Of a DNA stretch of 43,053 nt, positions 15,964-24,027 are shown piece by piece. Source of the DNA: an uncultured Acidobacteriaceae bacterium (GTDB lineage: Bacteria; Acidobacteriota; Terriglobia; Terriglobales; Acidobacteriaceae); the NCBI GenBank assembly GCA_903828675.1, contig CAIKND010000039.1, positions 1 through 43,053 on the forward strand. The letters are read 5' to 3'. Within the stretch, counting starts at the first letter, position 1. Every line of letters starts with the position of its first letter. Below the pieces are notes generated by a model. The model was given only the letters and a program-made list of their open reading frames with translations, did not search any database and was not told the origin of the DNA. The translations under genes and the position numbers were made by a program.

Positions 15964-18060
15964 TTACTTACCATCCGGCAATCCCAATTCCACGGCCGAC
16001 GGCAGTGTATGCTCATCCTGCCACTGAAACATAACCTGTCTCCAACGGTCGCTGCGCCCAATCCATAGTTGCGCCGCGGCATCGTAATGATTCAGGTTGT
16101 TTCGCAGCCAATATGGCCGGTTGTCGCGCAGCCACGCCTGCTCATAAAGGTCGCGCAGCAGCGAGTAGCCGTCGCGAATATCGTCGATCCATCCATTTTG
16201 TGAGCCAATCTCCGCCAGCATCTCCGCCACGTCGCCCTCGCGGCTTTTATCATCCTTCAGCTTTAGAGCCTGCTCATACATCGTCACCGTCGCGTCAGCC
16301 AGCTCAAACTTGAGCCCGATAAAATCCATGCGCCGCGCTCCCAGTTCCAGCGCATCCAGAGCTTCAGTATTCTCAAGCTGCGCTGCCGCCCTCGCCTCGG
16401 CCATCAGCGTGATGGCCCGCTCGGCGTGCAGCCGCATTTCGCCTTCCACAGGCCGCAGTTTTACAGCCACCTTTTGCCCTTCCATCGTGAAGGGATCCAC
16501 CCAGAAGAATCGGTCCTCTGCATCGCCCAGCCCGGCTGTCTTGAACAGCGCCTGCGCGGCCATCAACTCCCGCTGCGCCTGGCTCACCTTGCCGGTCGCA
16601 TCGCGATGAAAAGCCAACCCATACGAAGACGTGAAAGTCTCCTCCGGGCTCTCGCCGGACTGCCACCCGGCCGCCGCGCCAAACAGTACCCCAAACCAGT
16701 CCTCGTCGAAAATGCCCTCGCCGTCGTCGTTCCACGTTGTGTTCAGCACGCCCGTTGCGCCTGCCTTCTGGCCGTCGCGCACAAACCCGCGAATGTTCCC
16801 GAGCGCCTGAACATAATTTGGATACACGCGCTCCACGTTGCGCACGCTCGGCGCCACCCACGTCTCCAGTCCCGCTTTTGTAAAGGGCGCAATCAGCGGC
16901 GTATAGTCCGCCATGATGCTGTACTTCCACGCCACCGCGATCATGTCCTTGGGCAGCGTGTCCACCAGTTCAGGCGACTTGATCGCGATGTCGCCCCAGA
17001 AAAGCAGTCGCTTGTGGTTCGGCTCCAGCGTCCCGTGGATGCGCTTCAAAAAGTCGATGTACACTGCGCCCAGTCCATGCTGCTGTACCGCGTCGCGCGT
17101 CTGTCCCACCCCCAATTCAAACGTCTCATCCGCCCCGATGTGCACATAAGGAGCCGGGAAGACCCTGGCCAATTCCCCGAACCAGCCCGCGATCAGCGGC
17201 AACGTTGCCGCGTTGCCTGGCGCAAGCACCGACCCATGCGGCGTTTCGCTTAGCGTCGCGTATTGCTCGAACTTCAGCAGGTGGTGCAGATGCCCGAAGG
17301 CCTCTTGCTCGGGAATCACAAGGATGTGGTACTTCGCCGCATACTCCACCAGTTCGCGCGCCTCGTCAGGCGTCATTGCGCCGCCGGGAAACGCCGCCAC
17401 CGGAGAACTCGCATAGGCAAACGTGCCTTCGAAGTAAGGCGAAAATGTGTTGATCTTGTATGCCGCCAGCGTGCGGATCTCGCGCTTCAAAAACTCCATC
17501 GTCGGCATCGGACCGCGCGACCAGTCGTCCGACAACCCGCGATGCGCCATCGCCGGCCAGTCCCGCAGCGTAGGCTCCACCAGCACCGCGTCCTTGCCGT
17601 TTCCGCGGATCAGTTGCTTCACGGTCTGCACGCCATGGAAAATGCCGGCTGGGGTCTCCGCAATCACATCCAGCCCGTCCTCTTTATCGGGCAGCAGAAT
17701 GTAGCCCTCTTCGTGCATCTCCGGCGTAAAGCTCAGGTGATGGCTCTCCAACTGCGCCTTCGCCTGCTCCTGATCTGCCCGCTCAAGCCGGATGAACGGC
17801 GCGTCCTTCACAACCGCTCTCTTCCCGAGAGTTTGTTCAATCAGGTCCTGGGCCGCAAAGCTGTCTTCTTCATTCTCCCCCGCGGTCACAAAAAATCCAA
17901 CGCCGCCAATCGGTACCGTTTCGACGGCCATGCACTCCCGCGGCGCGGGCACCAGTTGCAGTTCTGCGCAGGTGAGCGCGCCGGCGGAACCTGCTTGCGC
18001 ATGTGCACCCATCACCGCGCACTGCACCAGCAAGGTGGCTGCAACAAGCCCGATACGCAT
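15964..18060 (-). CDS. Glycoside hydrolase family 20 beta-N-acetylhexosaminidase-like enzyme
   Basis: 698 residues from ATG 18060, with GAGGA 7 nt upstream; ATG 18078 is the alternative. A signal peptide (MRIGLVAATLLVQCAVMGAHAQA) is followed by a GH20b-type alpha/beta domain (about 30-150) and the catalytic barrel, which starts at WPAMAHRGLSDDWSRG. The catalytic pair Asp311-Glu312 lies in HIGADETFE, and a substrate-binding Trp region is in LNTTWNDDGEG. GH20 enzymes cleave terminal N-acetylhexosamine, for example from chitin oligomers or peptidoglycan. A C-terminal helical region of about 150 residues follows. It is probably periplasmic. The next gene upstream is a NagX/HGSNAT-like protein, which fits amino-sugar use. 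Confidence 0.88.
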   Translation of the reverse strand: MRIGLVAATLLVQCAVMGAHAQAGSAGALTCAELQLVPAPRECMAVETVPIGGVGFFVTAGENEEDSFAAQDLIEQTLGKRAVVKDAPFIRLERADQEQAKAQLESHHLSFTPEMHEEGYILLPDKEDGLDVIAETPAGIFHGVQTVKQLIRGNGKDAVLVEPTLRDWPAMAHRGLSDDWSRGPMPTMEFLKREIRTLAAYKINTFSPYFEGTFAYASSPVAAFPGGAMTPDEARELVEYAAKYHILVIPEQEAFGHLHHLLKFEQYATLSETPHGSVLAPGNAATLPLIAGWFGELARVFPAPYVHIGADETFELGVGQTRDAVQQHGLGAVYIDFLKRIHGTLEPNHKRLLFWGDIAIKSPELVDTLPKDMIAVAWKYSIMADYTPLIAPFTKAGLETWVAPSVRNVERVYPNYVQALGNIRGFVRDGQKAGATGVLNTTWNDDGEGIFDEDWFGVLFGAAAGWQSGESPEETFTSSYGLAFHRDATGKVSQAQRELMAAQALFKTAGLGDAEDRFFWVDPFTMEGQKVAVKLRPVEGEMRLHAERAITLMAEARAAAQLENTEALDALELGARRMDFIGLKFELADATVTMYEQALKLKDDKSREGDVAEMLAEIGSQNGWIDDIRDGYSLLRDLYEQAWLRDNRPYWLRNNLNHYDAAAQLWIGRSDRWRQVMFQWQDEHTLPSAVELGLPDGK

Positions 18061-18382
18061 ACGCACGTCCTCGTTCATCTGGAATCAATTGTTCGGAATC
18101 CGATGACAGGCTATCGCAAAACCAGAGTCGGTGTATCCCGAAAGCGGTTCATCCAAGCTGACGCGACCCTCAGGGAGCGGCGGCCTCGCATGCACTGAAC
18201 AGCACACAGGGACTCTGGTTTTGCTCTAATGCCTGATGCATCTCAGTTTCCTTCGTTTGCAGCAACCGGTTCGCCCCTGATCAAGTCGCTCGTCTGCCGC
18301 TCAAGCCGTGGCAATGTCCAGTCACGGCCGAGCAATAGTACGGCACTCAATCACAACAAGCGAAATCCCCTGTATCAGAGAC
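18061..18382. other. GH20 leader and intergenic region
   Basis: A 322-bp gap between same-strand genes. It holds a perfect 14-bp inverted repeat with an 81-nt insert (see 18116-18224). No coding frame is supported. Confidence 0.55.
18116..18224 (-). promoter_or_regulatory. Long-range inverted repeat in the GH20 leader
   Basis: GCAAAACCAGAGTC at 18116-18129 and its exact complement at 18211-18224 enclose 81 nt. The near arm lies 55 nt before the GH20 start. A shorter inner pair (GTTCA/TGAAC) is nested inside. It could be a structured mRNA leader or a two-site operator with looping, and which is open. Confidence 0.45.
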
Positions 18383-19582
18383 CTAAATCCGCACAAAGAC
18401 TTTCTTCCTGAACATCCAGAACAGCATAAGCCAGTAAGTTCCCAACGTCAGAACGCCCAGCAACGTCGGCGCAAGCCCCGGCCCCATGCAATTCAGCACC
18501 GAGTCTCCCAGGTGGATTCGAAAACTGCTCTGTATGAACTCCTCAAACAGATGCGCCATCAAATACGCCGCAATTGAATTCATTCCCACCACCACCAGGG
18601 GAAACGCGATGCCGCGATGTTTCTTCACATCGATGACCCACGAAAAGACGGTCAGGAATGCAAAGCACACGCCGCCGCTGAAAAGTGTCCACGAAGGTGT
18701 CCAGATGCGCTTCACGATTGGGCAGATGCCGGTAAAGTGCAATACCAGCCCCGCTAAACACAAGGCCAACGCAGCCAATGCAAATTTGCGCAGTGGGATC
18801 TTCGGGGCCGACTCGTGGAACCAGCGTCCCGCCAGCACACCCAGCAGCATCGTTCCCAGTGTTGGAATAAAACTCAGCGTCAGGTAGCCGCCACCGTTGT
18901 AGAGGAACCGGCTCGGCCGCGGCAGTACGTTCAGGAACCACACGTCGAACGCCTGTCCCAGGTTGCTGTTCTTGTTCCAGTGCGCCGCAAAGCCCGTATA
19001 AAGATGCTGATGCCAATCCGCCGGCACGCCCACGGCCGCCCAATCGAAGTTCGCGCCCGGTGCAGGATACAGCGCCCACGCCAGCCAGTAACTGAAGAGG
19101 ATTCCTCCCAGCGAAATCCATTGCCAGCGCGGGCGCGCATACGTAAGCAGGAACGCAAACGTATAGCCCAGGCCTATCTGGGTGAGAGTGTCTTCAAACG
19201 TGTAGTTGGTCATCGAACTGCCGGTCGACCGCAGAAATATCCCCAGCGCCACCAGCAGAAAGCTTCGCCAGATCGTGTGCGCCAGCATCCGCTTGAAGCT
19301 CTCGCCCTTGCGCTGCCGGCTTTTCAGCGAGTAGGGCAGAGCCGCGCCTACCAGGAACGTAAACCCCGGCTGGATCGTGTCGTGCAGACTCATCCCTGAC
19401 CATTCCACATGGGTTTGGTTGTAAGCCAGAAATTGCCAGATATGGCTGCCCGGAAAGGCGCGCGCTGCATGCGAAAACTGCAGCACCTCTCCCATCATCA
19501 GCAGCATCACAAAGCCACGGTAGGCATCGACTGCAACATTGCGCTGTTGCTGTTGGGCAACGCGCTCCACAAGATCGCTCAT
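18383..19582 (-). CDS. NagX/HGSNAT-like membrane acyltransferase (DUF5009 type)
   Basis: 399 residues from ATG 19582, with GAGGA 7 nt upstream. About ten to eleven hydrophobic helices are visible. The N-terminal RNVAVDAYRGFVMLLMMGE block and the HDTIQPGFTFLVGAALPYS segment match the DUF5009/heparan-alpha-glucosaminide N-acetyltransferase group. Eukaryotic relatives transfer acetyl from cytosolic acetyl-CoA to a glucosamine end on the far side of the membrane. In bacteria nagX-like genes accompany chitin or GlcNAc genes, and here it adjoins a GH20 gene. The exact substrate is inferred. Confidence 0.82.
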   Translation of the reverse strand: MSDLVERVAQQQQRNVAVDAYRGFVMLLMMGEVLQFSHAARAFPGSHIWQFLAYNQTHVEWSGMSLHDTIQPGFTFLVGAALPYSLKSRQRKGESFKRMLAHTIWRSFLLVALGIFLRSTGSSMTNYTFEDTLTQIGLGYTFAFLLTYARPRWQWISLGGILFSYWLAWALYPAPGANFDWAAVGVPADWHQHLYTGFAAHWNKNSNLGQAFDVWFLNVLPRPSRFLYNGGGYLTLSFIPTLGTMLLGVLAGRWFHESAPKIPLRKFALAALALCLAGLVLHFTGICPIVKRIWTPSWTLFSGGVCFAFLTVFSWVIDVKKHRGIAFPLVVVGMNSIAAYLMAHLFEEFIQSSFRIHLGDSVLNCMGPGLAPTLLGVLTLGTYWLMLFWMFRKKVFVRI

Positions 19583-19662
19583 GAAGGAATCCTCATGGCA
19601 GACTCCCCGATCCGTCAATCTCTAATTCGCGCAGACACTTCGATAAGGCGCTGAGTCGGCCG

Positions 19663-19697
19663 CCCCATCCTCTCCGCGTTCTCCGCCGAGAGGATGG
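19663..19697. repeat. GCCCCATCC-type intergenic hairpin, copy 3
   Basis: CCCCATCC begins a 10-bp inverted repeat (CCATCCTCTC at 19665-19674, complement at 19688-19697). It shares the (G)CCCCATCC start and GGATGG end with the copy at 6034. It lies between the xylulokinase and NagX-like genes, both on minus, and could terminate xylB. Confidence 0.55.
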
Positions 19698-19743
19698 AAC
19701 ACCACAAGGGCTAGTTGTTCAAGCGCCAGCTCAGCCCCTCTTC

Positions 19744-21219
19744 TTACCGCAAGGTCTTCAGCGCCGGATAGAGCTTCCGCCATTGAGCGTACCCGCTCTT
19801 GTATGCCGCAACGTCCGCCGGGTCCGGCTCAATCCGCTGCGCCACTTCGATCGCCTGAGCGCATGCCTCGTCCAGGCTGGCCCAGTGACCCACTCCCACG
19901 CCGGCCATCAGCGCACAGCCAAACGCTCCGCCTTCCTCAGCAGTCAGCACCTCAACCGCATGTCCGTAAACCCCCGCCTGAATCCGCCGCCACAATGTGC
20001 CGCGCGCCCCGCCGCCGCCCAGCCGGATCCCGGTTACCGGTATCCCCAACTCGGCAAACAGCGTGAACGTATCTTCCAGCGAGTAAGCCACCCCCTCCAG
20101 CACCGCGCGTACAAAGTGCGCCGAAGTGTGTCCCGCGCCAATGCCCGCAAAGGCCGCCCGTACCTCCGGATCCAGATGCGGTGTCCTCTCGCCCAGCAGG
20201 TAGGGAGCCCACTCCAGCCCTTCGCTTCCCGCCGGAATCTTCGCCGCGCCCTCGCTCAGCGCATCGTAGCTCTGCCCTGCAAAAAACGTTCCGCGCAGCC
20301 AGTTCAGGCTCAGCCCCGCCGACTGCGTCACGCCCATCACGTGCCAAAGACCCGGCACCGCATGGCAGAAGGTGTGCAGCCGTCCCTTGGGGTCCTTCGT
20401 GGGCGCAGCCGTTGCCGCAAACACCACTCCTGAAGTCCCAATGGTCGCCGACACCGAGCCGGGCTGCAAAATTCCCATGCCCACCGCGCCCGCGCCCTGG
20501 TCGCCGGCCCCAGCCGCAACCGGCGTGCCCGCCGCCAGCCCCGTCAGTCCAGCAGCCTCGGCGCTGATTCGCGCGCAAATCTCCGGTGACTCATAGACCT
20601 TGGGCAGCCAGCTTTCCTTGATTCCCGCCGCCTCGGCCACTTCGCGCGACCAGCAACGGTGCGTCACGTCCAGTAGCAGCGTCCCCGACGCCTCCTGCAC
20701 GTCGATCGCAAACTCGCCCGTCAGGCGGTAGCGCACATAGTCCTTCGGGCACATGATGTGCTGCACCTTCGCGAACGTCTCCGGCTCGTGCTTCTTCACC
20801 CACAACAGCTTGGTCAGCGTAAAGTTCGGCAGCGCCGGGTTGCAGGTCAGCTCAATCAGCCGGTCATATCCAATCCGCTCCGTCAGCCAGTCGCACTCCG
20901 GTTGGGTCCGCGTGTCGCACCAGATCATCGATGGCCGCAGAACCGCGCCATTCTCGTCCAGCAACACCGCCCCATGCATCTGCCCGGTCAGCGCAATCGC
21001 CGCAATCGGCTCCTTTGGCTCCGGAGCAGCCTCGATCGCTCCGCGAATCGCTTCCTGTGCCGCGCGCCACCAGTCTTCGGGATCCTGCTCCGCCCATCCT
21101 GGATGTTTCGCCCTGAAAGCTGCGTGCTCGCTCGACGCCCCGGCGATCAGCTTTCCCGCCCCGTCTACCACCACAGCCCGAGTACCGCCCGTACCAACAT
21201 CCATTCCAAGGAACCACAT
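19744..21219 (-). CDS. xylB: Xylulokinase
   Basis: A 491-residue FGGY-family sugar kinase that makes D-xylulose 5-phosphate. Seen: the N-terminal phosphate-binding loop MDVGTGGTRAVVVD, the substrate motif TGQMHGAVLLDENG, the catalytic-base Asp in AAGAGDQGAGAVGMG, and the late RLGGGGARGTLWRRIQAGVYG motif. The length matches XylB closely, and TGQMHG favours xylulokinase over other FGGY kinases. No xylose isomerase or transporter is adjacent. It shares strand with the NagX-like and GH20 genes, but a hairpin separates them. Confidence 0.93.
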   Translation of the reverse strand: MWFLGMDVGTGGTRAVVVDGAGKLIAGASSEHAAFRAKHPGWAEQDPEDWWRAAQEAIRGAIEAAPEPKEPIAAIALTGQMHGAVLLDENGAVLRPSMIWCDTRTQPECDWLTERIGYDRLIELTCNPALPNFTLTKLLWVKKHEPETFAKVQHIMCPKDYVRYRLTGEFAIDVQEASGTLLLDVTHRCWSREVAEAAGIKESWLPKVYESPEICARISAEAAGLTGLAAGTPVAAGAGDQGAGAVGMGILQPGSVSATIGTSGVVFAATAAPTKDPKGRLHTFCHAVPGLWHVMGVTQSAGLSLNWLRGTFFAGQSYDALSEGAAKIPAGSEGLEWAPYLLGERTPHLDPEVRAAFAGIGAGHTSAHFVRAVLEGVAYSLEDTFTLFAELGIPVTGIRLGGGGARGTLWRRIQAGVYGHAVEVLTAEEGGAFGCALMAGVGVGHWASLDEACAQAIEVAQRIEPDPADVAAYKSGYAQWRKLYPALKTLR

Positions 21220-21370
21220 ATCCGCTTCCTCCCTCTCCTAAATCGCTTTTCCCAGCGCTCGCAGCATAGCAGCTTCCGCACATGCCAGAAAAGCAGTACA
21301 GCCGCAAAGCACGATAGGGCTACCATTATCTTCGTGTTAGGTCTCTCGCCGCTCGCTGTTCCACCAGGAT

Positions 21371-21401
21371 TGGGTGCCCGAGGTCCCGATTTTGGTATCT
21401 G
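21371..21401. repeat. Degenerate GGGTGCCC-type hairpin, copy 4
   Basis: TGGGTGCCCGAGGTCCCG is followed by an imperfect complementary arm ending CTGGG. It keeps the GGGTGCCC start of the family, but the stem is poor. It lies between xylB and cdsA. Confidence 0.35.
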
Positions 21402-21448
21402 GGAAACACGGTGGCGTTCACGAGACACAGAAGCACGCGGTCAGGAAT

Positions 21449-22189
21449 CTAGTGCGACATCCGACCGCACAAATTTGCCGCCAGCAGACAAGCCGCCGCC
21501 GCAAACAGAAAGCTGTCAAAGCGATCCAGAACTCCGCCATGCCCCGGCAACAGAGTGCCGAAATCCTTCACCTTGCCCTTCCGCTTCACCCACGATGCCA
21601 GCAGGTCGCCACTCAGCGCTGCCGCCACAATAAAACAGCCAGAAATTACATCGCGCAGCACGCTCAAGCCCACCACAGGCAGCAGCACCAGCGCCATGCC
21701 TATCGCAAAGAGCAATCCGCCTACACTTCCCTCGATAGTCTTGCCCGGACTGATTCTGGGAGCCAGACGATGCTTGCCCAACAGTTGGCCGGTAACCTGA
21801 CTGAAGCCGTCGAAGGCGCACACAACCAGGTACACAAACACGGTCATTCCCGGCGGTGAAAGCCACGTGAACATCACCGCGCCAGCGGCAATGGATAAAT
21901 AGAAAATGCTCAGCGCCCATTCAACCGCAAGCCTTTCTCCACTGGCCTGGGGCAACACGCGATAGAGTTCCCGCGCTCCTGCCAGTGCCACCACCGCTAT
22001 TAGCCCGCTCAATATTCCACGTCCCGCAAGCGCACTCAACACCACCACGTTCACAATCAGAAAGTAGGTAATGAACTTGATCAGACGTGCCCGCCGGACC
22101 GCTGGTTCCTGCCGCCGGCTCGCGCCATAGAGCCCCACGCCCCCCACCAGGAACGCAGCCAGACAGATCACCACCACTCTGCCAATCAC
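21449..22189 (-). CDS. cdsA: Phosphatidate cytidylyltransferase
   Basis: A 246-residue membrane enzyme that makes CDP-diacylglycerol from phosphatidate and CTP. About seven helices are visible. The C-terminal signature is present as SWVKRKGKVKDFGTLLPGHGGVLDRFDS, including the conserved KD, PGHGG and DRxD. It starts with GTG, and that codon overlaps the lipid-kinase stop in a GTGA sequence. It is the last gene of a coupled phospholipid operon. The name cdsA rests on this motif and is strong for the family. Confidence 0.92.
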   Translation of the reverse strand: MIGRVVVICLAAFLVGGVGLYGASRRQEPAVRRARLIKFITYFLIVNVVVLSALAGRGILSGLIAVVALAGARELYRVLPQASGERLAVEWALSIFYLSIAAGAVMFTWLSPPGMTVFVYLVVCAFDGFSQVTGQLLGKHRLAPRISPGKTIEGSVGGLLFAIGMALVLLPVVGLSVLRDVISGCFIVAAALSGDLLASWVKRKGKVKDFGTLLPGHGGVLDRFDSFLFAAAACLLAANLCGRMSH

Positions 22190-23070
22190 CGAGCCCTCGG
22201 TCCATTGCAGGCTACAGCCGACGGCAAAATCCGTACGTCAACCGCCACTACATCTCGAAATATCTCGCCGTCCATCATCAGCTCCTGCGGAGTCTCCAGC
22301 CACACCTTTGCATGCCTGGCTTGTAGCGCTGCATACGGCTCATAGATTCCTGTTCCCGAGAGCGCCGACAGGTTGTGCGCTGTCTGTTTCACGAGTCCGG
22401 CGTCCATCTCCATAACCTGGAAAACGCCGTCGCAACAGCTTGCCCCGCGAAAGGCCACAAAGTTTGCCAGATGCTTGGTGTTGTTGGCGACAAAGCCGCT
22501 AAGCCGCACCTCTCGCGGCAGCCCATCCCCATACTGAACGCGAGCCACAAAATACGCGGGCCAGCAGGCTGCCGCTGCGGCCGCATACGACAACTTCCCC
22601 AACCTTGCCATCGTCCGTGCCCGAAGCGTCACCGCCGCCGGATATCCCAGCGCAACCGTACTCGCCGACAAGTGTGTGGATTGAACGCCCTGCGCGGTCG
22701 TGACCGTCACCTGCATCAGATCGAGTTGGCGGGCACCGTTCCAATGGATCACGTCGAGAAACGAACTCCTGTGCATCAGACCCAGATCGCGCGCCAGAGA
22801 GTTCCCCCGCCCGGCGGGAATCAGCGCAATCCGTTGCTGTGCCCGATCGATCCCATTCAGAACTTCAAACAGCGTCCCATCCCCGCCCACCGCAACCACT
22901 CCGCCGTAGTCGCGCGCCCCCTCCGCGAGTTCGGCCGCGTGCCCGGCATGCCGCGTCAGCACCGTCTCCACTGCACTCCGCCGCAGCCCCTCCAGCATCT
23001 CCTTCAGCCGGGCGCAGTTTCTGTTCCCGCCCGAGCGCGGGTTTACGATGGCCAGCCATTGTTCGTTCAG
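22186..23070 (-). CDS. Diacylglycerol/lipid kinase family protein (YegS/DgkB type), probable CTG start
   Basis: A lipid kinase with the catalytic GGDGTLFEVLNG motif and PAGRGNSLARDLG. The first in-frame ATG is at 22998, but that removes the family's N-terminal strand WLAIVNPRSGG. This strand is encoded in frame just upstream with no ATG, GTG or TTG before an in-frame stop. A CTG at 23068-23070 has GAGGGA about 7 nt upstream and overlaps the preceding gene's TGA as CTGA, so I place the start there (294 residues, normal length). It would supply phosphatidate to CdsA or recycle a related lipid. Confidence 0.85.
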   Translation of the reverse strand: MNEQWLAIVNPRSGGNRNCARLKEMLEGLRRSAVETVLTRHAGHAAELAEGARDYGGVVAVGGDGTLFEVLNGIDRAQQRIALIPAGRGNSLARDLGLMHRSSFLDVIHWNGARQLDLMQVTVTTAQGVQSTHLSASTVALGYPAAVTLRARTMARLGKLSYAAAAAACWPAYFVARVQYGDGLPREVRLSGFVANNTKHLANFVAFRGASCCDGVFQVMEMDAGLVKQTAHNLSALSGTGIYEPYAALQARHAKVWLETPQELMMDGEIFRDVVAVDVRILPSAVACNGPRAR

Positions 23071-23666
23071 GATTCTGTCCCTCTGCCGGCGAGCACTCGA
23101 TGCATGCCCCCTACGTCACTGCGCCAATCCGGCAAAAGGTAAATGAGCGCCATCTCTTCCGAGAGCGCCACCACATACACCACCACGGTCATGTGGAACA
23201 GCCAGCCGTGATAGCCCCACAGAAACAGCGACATGACAAAAATCCCAGCCATGTAAGCCGCAATCCTGTCCAGCAGCGTGTGAAAACTGGAAACCTTGCC
23301 GTATCGCCAAAGCGACGCAATCATCTCGCCCACATAAAACACCATCACCAGCAGCACTTCCGGATAGTGTCCCGAGACAAACGGCCTTTGAAACACCACC
23401 ACGCCCACCAGCCCGATAAACATCGTCAACAAGTCGGCAAGCGAGTCAAGGGAGGCACCCAGCTTTGAGGTCAGATGAAATGTTCGTGCGATCAGCCCAT
23501 CCAAAATGTCGCTCAGCAGGCAGGCCAGCAACAGCCACTTGAATATCTCTACGTGGCCCAGCAACACCGACGCCAGCAGAACAGGCGCCGCACACAGCCG
23601 CGCAATCGAAATCGCGTTCGGTGTGTTCCTCCAAAGCGAAAGCAACAAGGTGCCGTCTTCTTGCAT
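23067..23666 (-). CDS. CDP-alcohol phosphatidyltransferase
   Basis: 199 residues from ATG 23666; an upstream TTG at 23702 is less likely because a -10-like TATAAT lies between. The full family signature is visible: DxxDGxxAR then 8 residues then GxxxDxxxD (in SDILDGLIARTFHLTSKLG and SLDSLAD). Five or six helices follow. The enzyme swaps CMP of a CDP-alcohol for another alcohol, making phosphatidylglycerophosphate, phosphatidylserine or similar. The precise substrate cannot be told. It heads the operon with a lipid kinase and CdsA, all coupled by 4-nt overlaps. Confidence 0.88.
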   Translation of the reverse strand: MQEDGTLLLSLWRNTPNAISIARLCAAPVLLASVLLGHVEIFKWLLLACLLSDILDGLIARTFHLTSKLGASLDSLADLLTMFIGLVGVVVFQRPFVSGHYPEVLLVMVFYVGEMIASLWRYGKVSSFHTLLDRIAAYMAGIFVMSLFLWGYHGWLFHMTVVVYVVALSEEMALIYLLPDWRSDVGGMHRVLAGRGTES

Positions 23667-24027
23667 AAGCAAGTCATTATAGGCGAAGCCGGCCTTGCGC
23701 AATACCGGAGATATTGGACGAACCGCGCAAGGGCAAACCTACTTCGGGCTCGCGCCTGCCTGCGCCGCATCCGCAGTGACTGGGCTTTGCAGAACCGTCT
23801 GGAACTGCCACCCGTGGTCGAACAGCACGTAGTCGGTGAGGACGCCAACCGGAACTGGAATGTTTCGCTCGGCAGGCAATACATGTCCGGGATTCAGCAG
23901 GGATGCGCCGGAATGCGGGACACCCGCCCGCCTTGTGACCTAAGGCACACACATACACCCCACCCGGGGCGACAATAGATGCGTGAGGCCGCCAGCCGTC
24001 CGCTGCGCCGGCCGGGAGATTCTGAAT
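23667..24027. other. Intergenic region between divergent genes
   Basis: About 360 bp. A TATAAT at 23676-23681 (minus) with TTGCGC at 23697-23702 could drive the phospholipid operon. A minus frame open from about 23955 to 23737 reads fairly protein-like but lacks a usual start and has no family match, so it is not called. Confidence 0.4.
23676..23702 (-). promoter_or_regulatory. Possible promoter giving a near-leaderless phospholipid operon mRNA
   Basis: A consensus TATAAT (23676-23681) lies only 9 nt before ATG 23666, with TTGCGC 15 bp further upstream. If it is used, transcription would start at or next to the ATG. The short spacer lowers confidence. Confidence 0.35.

Noticed and set aside
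16426..17253. Plus-strand frame of 275 codons opposite the GH20 gene
   Set aside because: The GH20 frame carries the HIGADE active site and a signal peptide; the opposite frame shows no family features.
23737..23955. Minus-strand open stretch of about 70 codons reading NIPVPVGVLTDYVLFDHGWQF
   Set aside because: It looks protein-like but has no usual start codon or RBS and no family I know. It could be a gene remnant, but I cannot support calling it.
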